From an uncultured Oscillospiraceae bacterium (lineage in GTDB: Bacteria > Bacillota > Clostridia > Oscillospirales > Acutalibacteraceae): a stretch of DNA of 7,938 bases. Shown piece by piece: positions 1 to 5,689 of the stretch. Each line of letters begins with the position of its first letter. Positions within the stretch are counted from its first letter, which is position 1. The stretch spans positions 1-7,938 of the forward strand of contig CABUCT010000055.1 in NCBI GenBank assembly GCA_902490145.1, written 5' to 3'. The notes under the pieces are model-generated. The model saw only the letters and a list, made by a program, of their open reading frames with translations, was not told the origin of the DNA and made no database searches. Position numbers and translations under genes: made by a program.

Positions 1-2
1 CA

Positions 3-1247
3 CTGAGATTCACAGAAAAAGCAGGAGCTGTTTCAGAAATTATTTGTCCTCCTTATGATATTATCAGCGAGGATGAGAGAAAAGCGTTTCTTGAAAAAAA
101 TCAGCACAATATTATTCGTTTGGAGCTTCCCCGCGAGGGTGAAAATCCTTATGAGGCGGCAAAAGAAGTACTTGCCGATTGGCTTGAAAAAGGCATTGTA
201 AAATGCGATGACGAAGAAGCTTTTTATATTTATGAAATAGAATTTGCCGTTGACGGAAAGAGCATGAAAATCTCCGGTTTGGTCGCTGCAGTTCAGCTGG
301 AGGAATTTTCGAAGGGAATTGTTTTACCTCATGAGCAGACTTTGTCAAAGGCTAAGGAAGATCGTCTTAATCTTATGAAGGCAACCGGGTGCAATTTCAG
401 TCAGATTTATTCGCTTTATATTGACGGAGGAAAAGTAGCATCTCTTTGCGATGCTCAGAAAAAGAAAACTCCGGTTGTGGAAACCACCGATTATCAGGGG
501 CTTATACACCGTCTTTGGATTGTCACGGACAAGGAATTTATTTCCGAAGTGCAAAAAAGCTTCGAAGATAAAAAGCTTTACATAGCTGATGGCCATCATC
601 GTTATGAAACCGCTATTAATTATCGTAATTATCTGCGTGAAAACGGAAAAGCAAAACCGGGCGACGGGTGCGACAATATAATGATGTTCCTTGCCGATAT
701 GGAACAGGATGGACTTGTTGTGTTGCCTACTCACCGTATTGTGCGTGATTTAGAACGGTTTGACCGTGATGAGCTGCTTTTAAAATGTCAGGAATATTTT
801 GAAATCACAAAATCTGTTTCCGAAGAGGACGCAAAAAAAGCTTTGGATGATGCTTATAAAGCTCAGAAGATTGGATTTGTGCTTTACAGTGAGTACGGAT
901 TTGATGTGCTTATTTCAAAAGTTGATGCCGTTCCCGAGAGTATGGAGAATGGAAGCGAAGCACTCAGGGGGCTTGATGTAAGTATACTTCATACGCTGAT
1001 TCTTGAAAGGCTTATGGGCATTGACAAAGAAAATATGGCAAAACAAATAAATCTTACTTATACAAGAAGCGACGAAGAAGCCATATCCGAGGTTAATTCA
1101 AAAAAAGCACAATGTGCATTTTTGCTGAATCCCACCCGTGTGGAAGAAATTAAGAACGTAGCACTGGCAGGGGAAAAAATGCCTCAGAAATCAACTTATT
1201 TTTATCCGAAACTTATAACCGGCCTTACTATGAATAAGTTGGACTAA
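3..1247 (+). CDS. DUF1015 family protein (5' end outside window)
   Basis: The frame is open from base 3 to the TAA at 1245-1247, giving 414 codons. It begins with residues LRFTEKAGAVSEI and then CPPYDIIS and NIIRLELP, the usual N-terminal block of DUF1015 proteins, so only about 10-20 residues should be missing. A TTG at 120 lies inside this conserved block and is not the true start. The family hallmark DGHHRYETA is encoded from 588, followed by a MMFLADMEQDGLVVLPTHR segment that also matches the family. The length is normal and no frameshift is visible. The protein has no signal peptide or membrane segment and should be cytosolic. The biochemical function of DUF1015 is not established; from memory, members often lie near serine-biosynthesis genes, but no such neighbour is in view. 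The DGHHR motif loosely recalls ParB-like nucleotide-binding folds, which is inference only. No convincing terminator separates it from rpmB. Confidence 0.88.
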   Translation: MRFTEKAGAVSEIICPPYDIISEDERKAFLEKNQHNIIRLELPREGENPYEAAKEVLADWLEKGIVKCDDEEAFYIYEIEFAVDGKSMKISGLVAAVQLEEFSKGIVLPHEQTLSKAKEDRLNLMKATGCNFSQIYSLYIDGGKVASLCDAQKKKTPVVETTDYQGLIHRLWIVTDKEFISEVQKSFEDKKLYIADGHHRYETAINYRNYLRENGKAKPGDGCDNIMMFLADMEQDGLVVLPTHRIVRDLERFDRDELLLKCQEYFEITKSVSEEDAKKALDDAYKAQKIGFVLYSEYGFDVLISKVDAVPESMENGSEALRGLDVSILHTLILERLMGIDKENMAKQINLTYTRSDEEAISEVNSKKAQCAFLLNPTRVEEIKNVALAGEKMPQKSTYFYPKLITGLTMNKLD

Positions 1248-1324
1248 TAGTTAAGCTAAGGAGATCAAAACACAATTAAAATATTATCTTGGTCAAGTTT
1301 TTTCGTGTTTTTTTGAAAAAGGTA

Positions 1325-1353
1325 TTGCAATTTGAGCAAAAGTCTGTTATGAT
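1325..1353 (+). promoter_or_regulatory. Sigma-A promoter of rpmB with extended -10
   Basis: A -35 TTGCAA (1325-1330) is separated by exactly 17 nt from a -10 TATGAT (1348-1353), preceded by TG at 1345-1346 to give an extended -10. Transcription would begin near 1360, about 40 nt before the rpmB start. It matches the vegetative sigma factor consensus and fits a constitutively expressed ribosomal protein gene. Confidence 0.8.
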
Positions 1354-1398
1354 AGTTTTCACTATTGAGTTCAAAAGAATTCTAAGGAGGTGCAGAGT

Positions 1399-1587
1399 AT
1401 GGCTAAATGCGACATTTGCGGCAAGGGAGTAACCTTCGGAATTAAGGTTTCCCATTCACACAGACGCTCCAATCGTACTTGGAAGCCGAATGTGCAGCGT
1501 GTTAAGGCAATCGTTGACGGTACTCCGTGCCGGATTAACGCCTGCACCCGTTGCCTGCGTTCCGGTAAGGTTACCAGAGCTATATAA
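1399..1587 (+). CDS. rpmB: 50S ribosomal protein L28, zinc-binding form
   Basis: This 62-residue basic protein is a structural component of the large ribosomal subunit. It starts MAKCDICGKGV and carries the L28 signature around residues 18-38 (HSHRRSNRTWKPNVQ). Two Cys-x2-Cys pairs, C4/C7 and C49/C52, show that it is the zinc-ribbon (C+) version of L28 rather than the cysteine-free paralogue some genomes use under zinc limitation; C44 is an extra cysteine. The ATG at 1399 is chosen because a strong AAGGAGG (1384-1390) lies 8 nt upstream. An in-frame upstream start would add three residues and overlap this site. The gene stands alone between its own promoter (1325-1353) and terminator (1603-1635), a common arrangement for rpmB in Firmicutes. 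Confidence 0.96.
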   Translation: MAKCDICGKGVTFGIKVSHSHRRSNRTWKPNVQRVKAIVDGTPCRINACTRCLRSGKVTRAI

Positions 1588-1602
1588 ATTTGCCAAAAAA
1601 AC

Positions 1603-1635
1603 AAAAGCACGATCGAAAAATCGGTCGTGCTTTTT
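1603..1635 (+). terminator. Rho-independent terminator of rpmB
   Basis: A stem pairs 1603-1616 with 1621-1634, with a 4-nt AAAA loop at 1617-1620. Its core AGCACGA/TCGTGCT is GC-rich, with one G-T wobble (1613/1624), and the right arm ends in a T5 run (1631-1635). It starts 15 nt after the rpmB stop. The A-run at the left foot means it could also act on transcripts from the other strand, though no minus-strand gene is evident there. Confidence 0.88.
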
Positions 1636-1933
1636 GCTTGTGCTCCAAAATCTTCAGAGCTTACTAATAAAATTCTATAATCATATGAGTAATTCCGAGT
1701 GATCTTTAGTATAAACGAGTTCGCAAGACTAATGTAGTGCGGACAAAAACAAATTAAAAAATATAAATATCCCGCCATTTTAGGTAGTTTGTATATATGT
1801 GCTATATCTTAATCTTAGTCTTCTCTTAATATAGATCAAAGCAAATTTTCCATTCTTATTATATTTCTTTTTGTTCATTATGACAAAAGGCATCGGATTG
1901 ACCCCTAAATCGGTATTTTATTGAAAAAATCGC
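1636..1933. other. AT-rich intergenic stretch with no supported gene
   Basis: About 300 nt between the rpmB terminator and the next promoter. Reading frames here are short, lack ribosome binding sites and look random. The only structures noted are a weak A/T-rich stem-loop (1867-1875 with 1882-1890) and the 5-mer ATCGG repeated at 1893 and 1909, which lies 21-41 nt upstream of the -35 at 1934 and could be chance or part of an activator site. I see no tRNA, riboswitch or mobile-element end. Confidence 0.6.
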
Positions 1934-1962
1934 TTGACACACAATCAAAATGGTTATATAAT
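1934..1962 (+). promoter_or_regulatory. Exact-consensus sigma-A promoter
   Basis: TTGACA (1934-1939), a 17-nt spacer and TATAAT (1957-1962) match the vegetative consensus at all 12 positions. Transcription should begin near 1969, inside the run AAAAAAGGAAATGAG, so the transcript would have almost no 5' untranslated region before the first start codons (1975, 1981, 1989). It drives the small unit ending at 2285 and possibly the liv operon by read-through. Confidence 0.9.
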
Positions 1963-1980
1963 TCAAAAAAGGAAATGAGT

Positions 1981-2046
1981 GTGCTGAAATGTTTAAAGCA
2001 ATGCCAAAACAATTTAATAGCAATTCTCATACTGACAAAAAATTAA
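1981..2046 (+). CDS. Possible leader peptide, 21 residues, Leu/Ile-rich
   Basis: A GTG at 1981 lies 6 nt after AAGGAA (1969-1974), the best-spaced start for the only visible ribosome binding site in this transcript. An ATG at 1975 in the same frame would add two residues but sits on the binding site. The peptide ends NNLIAILILTKN, a run in which six of seven consecutive codons (LIAILIL) specify Leu or Ile. Its TAA (2044-2046) overlaps the ATG at 2046 of the next frame as TAATG, a typical coupling arrangement. It lies upstream of a branched-chain amino acid importer, so an attenuation leader is the attractive reading. Against this, the terminator is about 210 nt further on and AT-rich DNA yields Leu/Ile-rich short frames by chance. 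Confidence 0.28.
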   Translation: MLKCLKQCQNNLIAILILTKN

Positions 2047-2237
2047 TGTCGGATTTTTCACCTTGCAATAATGTAATAATCATGATGATAGACACTGCAT
2101 TCGTAGCGTCTATTTTGTTTTTATTGGCATATTTTTTAGTATTCAAATCGGTCGTCACAGTCGTATTTGTTACTTTACTATCGCTGATTAAAATATTTTC
2201 GAACCGTAAATTTTGCTTCAAAATTAAGGAACAATAA
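1989..2237 (+). CDS. Hypothetical small membrane protein, or long leader ORF
   Basis: An 82-codon frame that I do not recognise. Residues 1-28 are polar and basic. Residues 29-52 and 54-70 are strongly hydrophobic, separated by a single Lys (K53), and could form two membrane helices or a hairpin. The tail (71-82) is basic. Half of residues 29-70 are Val, Leu or Ile. The ATG at 1989 has only a distant Shine-Dalgarno (AAGGAA ends at 1974, 14 nt away). The internal ATG at 2046 (Met20, giving 63 residues) overlaps the stop of the 1981 frame and may be reached by translational coupling. The unit has a perfect promoter before it and a terminator 19 nt after the stop, so something here is transcribed. 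It may be a real small protein, or its main role may be to position ribosomes relative to the hairpins at 2199-2285. Confidence 0.42.
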   Translation: MFKAMPKQFNSNSHTDKKLMSDFSPCNNVIIMMIDTAFVASILFLLAYFLVFKSVVTVVFVTLLSLIKIFSNRKFCFKIKEQ

Positions 2238-2260
2238 AAACAAGCAAAAAAACGGTTCGG
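2199..2260 (+). promoter_or_regulatory. Candidate antiterminator or competing hairpin
   Basis: CGAACCGT (2200-2207) is perfectly complementary to ACGGTTCG (2252-2259), and TTTTGCTT (2211-2218) to AAGCAAAA (2242-2249). Together they form a 16-bp two-part stem interrupted by a small A-rich internal loop; T2199/G2260 can add a wobble pair. The 3' arm takes bases 2257-2259 or 2260 away from the foot of the terminator stem (2257-2266 with 2271-2280), so both cannot form fully at once. The overlap is only 3-4 bp, so the competition may be partial. The stop codon of the 82-codon frame (2235-2237) lies in the hairpin loop, so ribosome position would affect which structure forms. Confidence 0.4.
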
Positions 2261-2285
2261 TTTCGCAAATGCGAGACCGATTTTT
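2257..2285 (+). terminator. Rho-independent terminator upstream of livK
   Basis: The 10-bp stem TCGGTTTCGC (2257-2266) pairs with GCGAGACCGA (2271-2280), with one G-T wobble and a 4-nt loop, and is followed directly by T5 (2281-2285). It ends the transcript from the 1934-1962 promoter 19 nt after the small frame. It may be an ordinary terminator of a one-gene unit or the attenuator of the downstream liv operon. Confidence 0.85.
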
Positions 2286-2322
2286 GTTAGTACAAAGTCA
2301 GTTCATTTTATTTAGTATTTTA

Positions 2323-2360
2323 TCAGTGCTTCGAAATAATATTATTGTAACACGCACTGA
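2323..2360. repeat. Inverted repeat upstream of livK
   Basis: TCAGTGC (2323-2329) and its exact complement GCACTGA (2354-2360) are separated by 24 nt, which contain the 12-nt palindrome AATAATATTATT (2335-2346). The two symmetries have nearly the same centre (2341.5 and 2340.5). This could be an operator for a dimeric regulator or a 5'-leader stem. It lies 33 nt before the livK start. TATTAT (2340-2345) resembles a -10 box but has no matching -35, so no promoter is claimed. Confidence 0.35.
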
Positions 2361-2392
2361 ATAAATAAATTTTTTAAAGAGAGGTAAAGAAA

Positions 2393-3508
2393 ATGAAAAA
2401 ATCAATCAAAATTGTAAGTCTCATTCTTACGATTGCCATGATCGCTTGCTGCTTTGCAAGCTGTGGTAAAAGTGGTTCCGACACCTATTTTATCGGTGCC
2501 ACAGGCCCTCTCACCGGTGACAACATGTCTTACGGTGTATCAGTTAAAAACGGTGCTTCGCTTGCTATTGAAGAAATTAATGCCGCAGGCGGACTTAACG
2601 GTGTTAAATTCAGCTTTGATATGTTGGATGACAAATCAAATGCTGCCGATGCATCCACCGGTTATGATCAGCTTTTTGATAAAGGAATGCAGATCTCTAT
2701 CGGAAGCGTAACTTCCGGTTCTTGTGAGGCTTTTGCTTCAAAGGCTGCTCAGGATGGATTGTTCTTTATCACCCCTTCAGCTTCCGCCGCCAATGTTATT
2801 GCTGATCGTCCAACCGCTTTCCGCGTCTGCTTCGGCGATCCGGACCAAGGTGTTCTCGCTGCTCAAAATCTTGCTAAAAATTTCACCAAAATCGGTGCCA
2901 TTTATGATTCAAGTAATGATTATTCCACCGGCATTTATGATGCTTTCAAAGGTGAAATGGCAAAACTCGGAGTTTCTTACAAAGAACAGTCTTTCGACAA
3001 AGAAAATAACAGAGACTTCACTACTCAGGTTGAAGCATTGAAAGATTGCGACGCAATCTTCCTCCCGATTTACTACACCGAAGCCGGTCTTATCGCTAAG
3101 GCATGTGTCGCCAAAGGAAGCAATGCTGTTCTTTTCGGCTGCGATGGTCTTGACGGCGTTGCAGGTCAGATCGACGGTACTGTAACAAATCAAATCAAAT
3201 ATATCACTCCTTTTGATGTAAACAGCTCTGACTCAAAAGTTTCATCTTTCGTTAACGCTTACAAAGCAAAATATAATGAAGCTCCCGATCAGTTTGCTGC
3301 TGACGGATATGATGCTGTTTATGTAATCTTTGAAGCTATGAAAGCTGCCGGTATTAATGATGTTAACATCGGTCATAAAGAGCTTTCCGACAAAGTCATT
3401 GCAGCTATAACCGCAGATGGCTTCTCATACAAGGGTGCAACAGGTGAAATGACTTGGGATGCAACCGGTGCATGCACCAAAGTTCCCCAGATCGTTGAAC
3501 TTGGCTGA
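2393..3508 (+). CDS. livK: Branched-chain/hydrophobic amino acid ABC importer, substrate-binding lipoprotein
   Basis: The extracytoplasmic receptor of the importer encoded by the next four genes, 371 residues. It has a lipoprotein signal: basic MKKSIK, a hydrophobic core to about residue 19, then FASC with C24 as the lipid-anchored cysteine. The mature protein begins with the type I periplasmic-binding fold: YFIGATGPLTGDNMSYG (32-48), then GASLAIEEINAAGGLNG (54-70), and IGSVTSGSCEAFASKAAQ (103-120). By position against E. coli LivJ/LivK, likely ligand contacts are S108/S110, the TPSAS turn (127-131), Y177 and acidic D251 facing the ligand amino group; this alignment is by eye. The ATG at 2393 follows GAGAGG (2379-2384) by 8 nt. 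Substrate could be Leu/Ile/Val or another amino acid or small amide carried by this family (compare urea and short-chain amide importers), but the pocket is of the amino acid type. It is first in the operon, with a 131-nt structured gap before livH. Confidence 0.92.
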   Translation: MKKSIKIVSLILTIAMIACCFASCGKSGSDTYFIGATGPLTGDNMSYGVSVKNGASLAIEEINAAGGLNGVKFSFDMLDDKSNAADASTGYDQLFDKGMQISIGSVTSGSCEAFASKAAQDGLFFITPSASAANVIADRPTAFRVCFGDPDQGVLAAQNLAKNFTKIGAIYDSSNDYSTGIYDAFKGEMAKLGVSYKEQSFDKENNRDFTTQVEALKDCDAIFLPIYYTEAGLIAKACVAKGSNAVLFGCDGLDGVAGQIDGTVTNQIKYITPFDVNSSDSKVSSFVNAYKAKYNEAPDQFAADGYDAVYVIFEAMKAAGINDVNIGHKELSDKVIAAITADGFSYKGATGEMTWDATGACTKVPQIVELG

Positions 3509-3528
3509 TAATTTGTTTTAAAATTTTA

Positions 3529-3550
3529 GGGAAGCGGGAAACCGCTTCCC
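3529..3550 (+). promoter_or_regulatory. GNRA-capped stem-loop after livK
   Basis: GGGAAGCGG (3529-3537) pairs perfectly over 9 bp with CCGCTTCCC (3542-3550) around a GAAA tetraloop, a very stable RNA hairpin beginning 20 nt after the livK stop. It is followed by CTACTCTTGG rather than a U-tract, so it is not a good intrinsic terminator. A 3'-end stabiliser for a livK-only mRNA is the likely role. Confidence 0.7.
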
Positions 3551-3565
3551 CCTACTCTTGGTTTA

Positions 3566-3604
3566 CATCGACAAGCAATAACTAAACCTTATTGTTTTTC
3601 GATG
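3566..3604 (+). promoter_or_regulatory. Second long stem-loop in the livK-livH spacer
   Basis: Bases 3566-3581 pair with 3589-3604 around a 7-nt loop: 16 positions with 14 Watson-Crick pairs, one G-T wobble (3575/3595) and one mismatch (3572/3598). The right arm contains a T5 run inside the stem, and what follows the hairpin (CAAATTATC) is not a U-tract. It ends 22 nt before the livH ribosome binding site. It could be an RNase processing site or a barrier to decay separating livK from livHMGF. Confidence 0.6.
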
Positions 3605-3639
3605 CAAATTATCTTAATTTAATTAAAAGGAGTACATAT

Positions 3640-4503
3640 ATGAGTATACTGTTAGACGGTCTGAGCCTCGGTGCGGTTTACGCTTTGATAGCACTCGGTT
3701 ATACTATGGTTTACGGTATTGCCAAAATGCTTAACTTTGCTCACGGTGACATTATTATGATCGGAGCATACGCAATTTTAACCACAATTAATCTTGGCGG
3801 AAATGCTTTTATCGGGTTCATATTATCCATTATTATATGTGCATTAATGGGTGTGATAATTGAAAAGCTTGCATACAAACCGCTTAGAGGAGCGTCCCCT
3901 CTTGCCGTTTTGATAACTGCAATCGGTGTGAGTTACCTGCTTCAAGGCATTGCACAGCTTATTTTCGGTGCAAAACCTCATCAGATATCCCTTCCGAATT
4001 TTGGAATGGTCAACATCGGAAATTCCCAAATAAGTGTAAATACCATAATGACATTGGTAATCGGTTCAATTATTATGGTCGGTCTTACTCTGTTCGTGAA
4101 AAAGACCAAAACGGGCCGTGCTATGATCGCCGTATCAGAGGATAACGGAGCTGCACAACTCATGGGTATTAACGTAAATACCATTATAATGATCACATTT
4201 GCCATTGGTTCGGCTCTTGCTGCATTCGCGAGTCTTTTCTATCTTATGCAGATACCGGCAGTTGAGCCGACTCTGGGTTCAGTTCCGGGCATCAAAGCCT
4301 TTACCGCTGCAGTTATCGGCGGTATAGGATCGATTCCCGGTGCTATGATCGGCGGCGTTTTGCTTGGCATAATCGAAAAGGTCTGTCAAAGTTTTCCGGC
4401 CATCAGTTCATACACCACTGCAATTGAATTCAGCTTGCTTATTTTAATTCTTCTTGTCAGACCTATCGGTATATTGGGCAAGAAACGCAGAGAGAAGGTG
4501 TAA
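3640..4503 (+). CDS. livH: Branched-chain amino acid ABC importer, permease LivH
   Basis: One of the two integral membrane subunits forming the translocation path. It has 287 residues and about eight hydrophobic segments, consistent with LivH. The start MSILLDGLSLGAVYALIALGYTMVYGI and the following MLNFAHGD motif (about residues 30-37) are the family signature. The cytoplasmic coupling loop that contacts the ATPases is GRAMIAVSEDNGAAQLMGI (159-177). A glycine-rich segment, AAVIGGIGSIPGAMIGG, lies in the C-terminal half, and the protein ends in a basic tail (KKRREKV). The ATG at 3640 is chosen over an upstream TTG at 3592 because AAAAGGAG (3625-3632) lies 7 nt before it and the family begins here; the upstream extension would also run through the stem-loop at 3566-3604. 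Its TAA overlaps the livM ATG (TAATG), so the two are probably translated in a coupled way. Confidence 0.93.
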   Translation: MSILLDGLSLGAVYALIALGYTMVYGIAKMLNFAHGDIIMIGAYAILTTINLGGNAFIGFILSIIICALMGVIIEKLAYKPLRGASPLAVLITAIGVSYLLQGIAQLIFGAKPHQISLPNFGMVNIGNSQISVNTIMTLVIGSIIMVGLTLFVKKTKTGRAMIAVSEDNGAAQLMGINVNTIIMITFAIGSALAAFASLFYLMQIPAVEPTLGSVPGIKAFTAAVIGGIGSIPGAMIGGVLLGIIEKVCQSFPAISSYTTAIEFSLLILILLVRPIGILGKKRREKV

Positions 4504-5675
4504 TGATGAAGTTTTTTACAAATTTGAAAGAATCACTTGTCAAGTCTTCTGAGAATTTCAAAAAGACTTTTAAATTTAAACATATTATCAACTATACAAT
4601 AATTTCAGCTTTTCTTATAGTAATGATAATATTATTAAATGTCAGCAATGTGGTAAACCGTTCAACAGTCTCTTTGCTTATCACCATTGCTTACAGCATA
4701 ATTCTTGCGATATCCCTTAACCTTGTTGTCGGCTTTCTCGGTGAATTATCCCTTGGTCATGCGGGATTTATGTGCGTTGGTGCATATATCGGATGTTTCT
4801 TTGCCAATATGCTTCATGACGTTATTAACAGCCCTATTCTCGTTCTTATAATCGGTATGATTATAGGTGGCTTATCCGCTGCTGTGTTCGGGCTTATAAT
4901 CGGACTTCCGGCACTTCGCCTTAAAGGTGACTATCTTGCCATAGTAACGCTTGCATTCGGAGAAATCGTTCGTAATATTTTCAAAAACCTTCCGATGTTC
5001 GGGGCTTCTAAAGGTCTTATCACCAACTCAATTCAAATGGAAACCAAAACGCTTTTTGTAGCTTCATTTATTACGATTCTGATCGTTTTGTTCCTTACTC
5101 AAAATCTTATCCGCAGTAAACACGGAAGAGCCATTACCGCAATTCGTGATAATGAAATCGCAGCAAAGGCAATGGGAATAAATATAACTTTCTATAAACT
5201 GCTTGTATTTACTATTTCGGCATTTTTCGCCGGCATTGCCGGTGTAATTTACGGTCACTCCGCAACTCCTGTTCTTTACGGTACTTTCTCATACAACTAC
5301 TCTATTGAAATCCTTGTAATGGTCGTTCTCGGAGGAATGGGAAGCATTAACGGTTCAATTATCGCGGCTGTGCTTATATCTTACGTCAATTTCATATTAA
5401 GAAGCCAGCTCACCGGTGATCTTGCGGCACTTAAACTTCTTATTTATGCTATTATCCTTATCGTTGTGGTTGTGTTTAATAATGCTCCTGCACTCAAACC
5501 TTTTAAGGAAAAATTCAGCATCAAAGCTTTAAAAAAGCTTATTTTTAAAAAACGTACCCCTGAAACTGTCGTTGACGATGACGCAGCATGGAACAGAATA
5601 GATACAAAAATAAAAATGGATGAGGTGCTGTCTACCGATGTTATTCCTCCTGACGGCTCCGAAAAGTCTGAATAA
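4503..5675 (+). CDS. livM: Branched-chain amino acid ABC importer, permease LivM
   Basis: Second membrane subunit, 390 residues, pairing with LivH. Residues 1-28 are a basic, Lys/Phe-rich cytoplasmic stretch before the first helix. The core shows the LivM signatures GFLGELSLGHAGFMCVGAY (about 78-96), LRLKGDYLAIVTLAFGEIVRNI (split across about 139-160), the coupling loop GRAITAIRDNEIAAKAMGI (208-226) and SIEILVMVVLGGMGSINGS. The last 50 residues leave the membrane as a basic KALKKLIFKKR segment followed by an acidic tail rich in Asp/Glu, longer than the minimal family core. Two adjacent ATGs (4503, 4506) are possible: GAAGG (4494-4498) is 4 nt from the first and 7 nt from the second, so the second may be used. 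It overlaps livH by one base and precedes livG by 14 nt. Confidence 0.93.
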   Translation: MMKFFTNLKESLVKSSENFKKTFKFKHIINYTIISAFLIVMIILLNVSNVVNRSTVSLLITIAYSIILAISLNLVVGFLGELSLGHAGFMCVGAYIGCFFANMLHDVINSPILVLIIGMIIGGLSAAVFGLIIGLPALRLKGDYLAIVTLAFGEIVRNIFKNLPMFGASKGLITNSIQMETKTLFVASFITILIVLFLTQNLIRSKHGRAITAIRDNEIAAKAMGINITFYKLLVFTISAFFAGIAGVIYGHSATPVLYGTFSYNYSIEILVMVVLGGMGSINGSIIAAVLISYVNFILRSQLTGDLAALKLLIYAIILIVVVVFNNAPALKPFKEKFSIKALKKLIFKKRTPETVVDDDAAWNRIDTKIKMDEVLSTDVIPPDGSEKSE

Positions 5676-5689
5676 GGGGAGGCAGAGAA

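Noticed and set aside
1258..1263. AAGGAG after the DUF1015 stop, suggesting a further gene start
   Set aside because: No ATG, GTG or TTG at a suitable distance opens a frame of meaningful length; probably chance or a decayed remnant.
1267..1316. Possible terminator after the DUF1015 gene (AAAACAC with GTGTTTT, then Ts)
   Set aside because: The stem is only 7 bp, mostly A-T, with a loop of about 31 nt; too weak to call.
1371..1778. 135-codon minus-strand frame
   Set aside because: It lies opposite rpmB, has no ribosome binding site and runs through the rpmB terminator; a shadow frame.
1963..2256. T-box leader upstream of the liv operon
   Set aside because: Length and position would suit one, but the conserved AGGGTGGNACCGCG antiterminator motif is absent and no specifier stem is apparent.
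3551..3639. Separate promoter for livHMGF in the livK-livH gap
   Set aside because: TTTACA (3562) and TTGTTT (3592) have no acceptable -10 at 16-18 nt spacing, and the region is taken up by a stem-loop.
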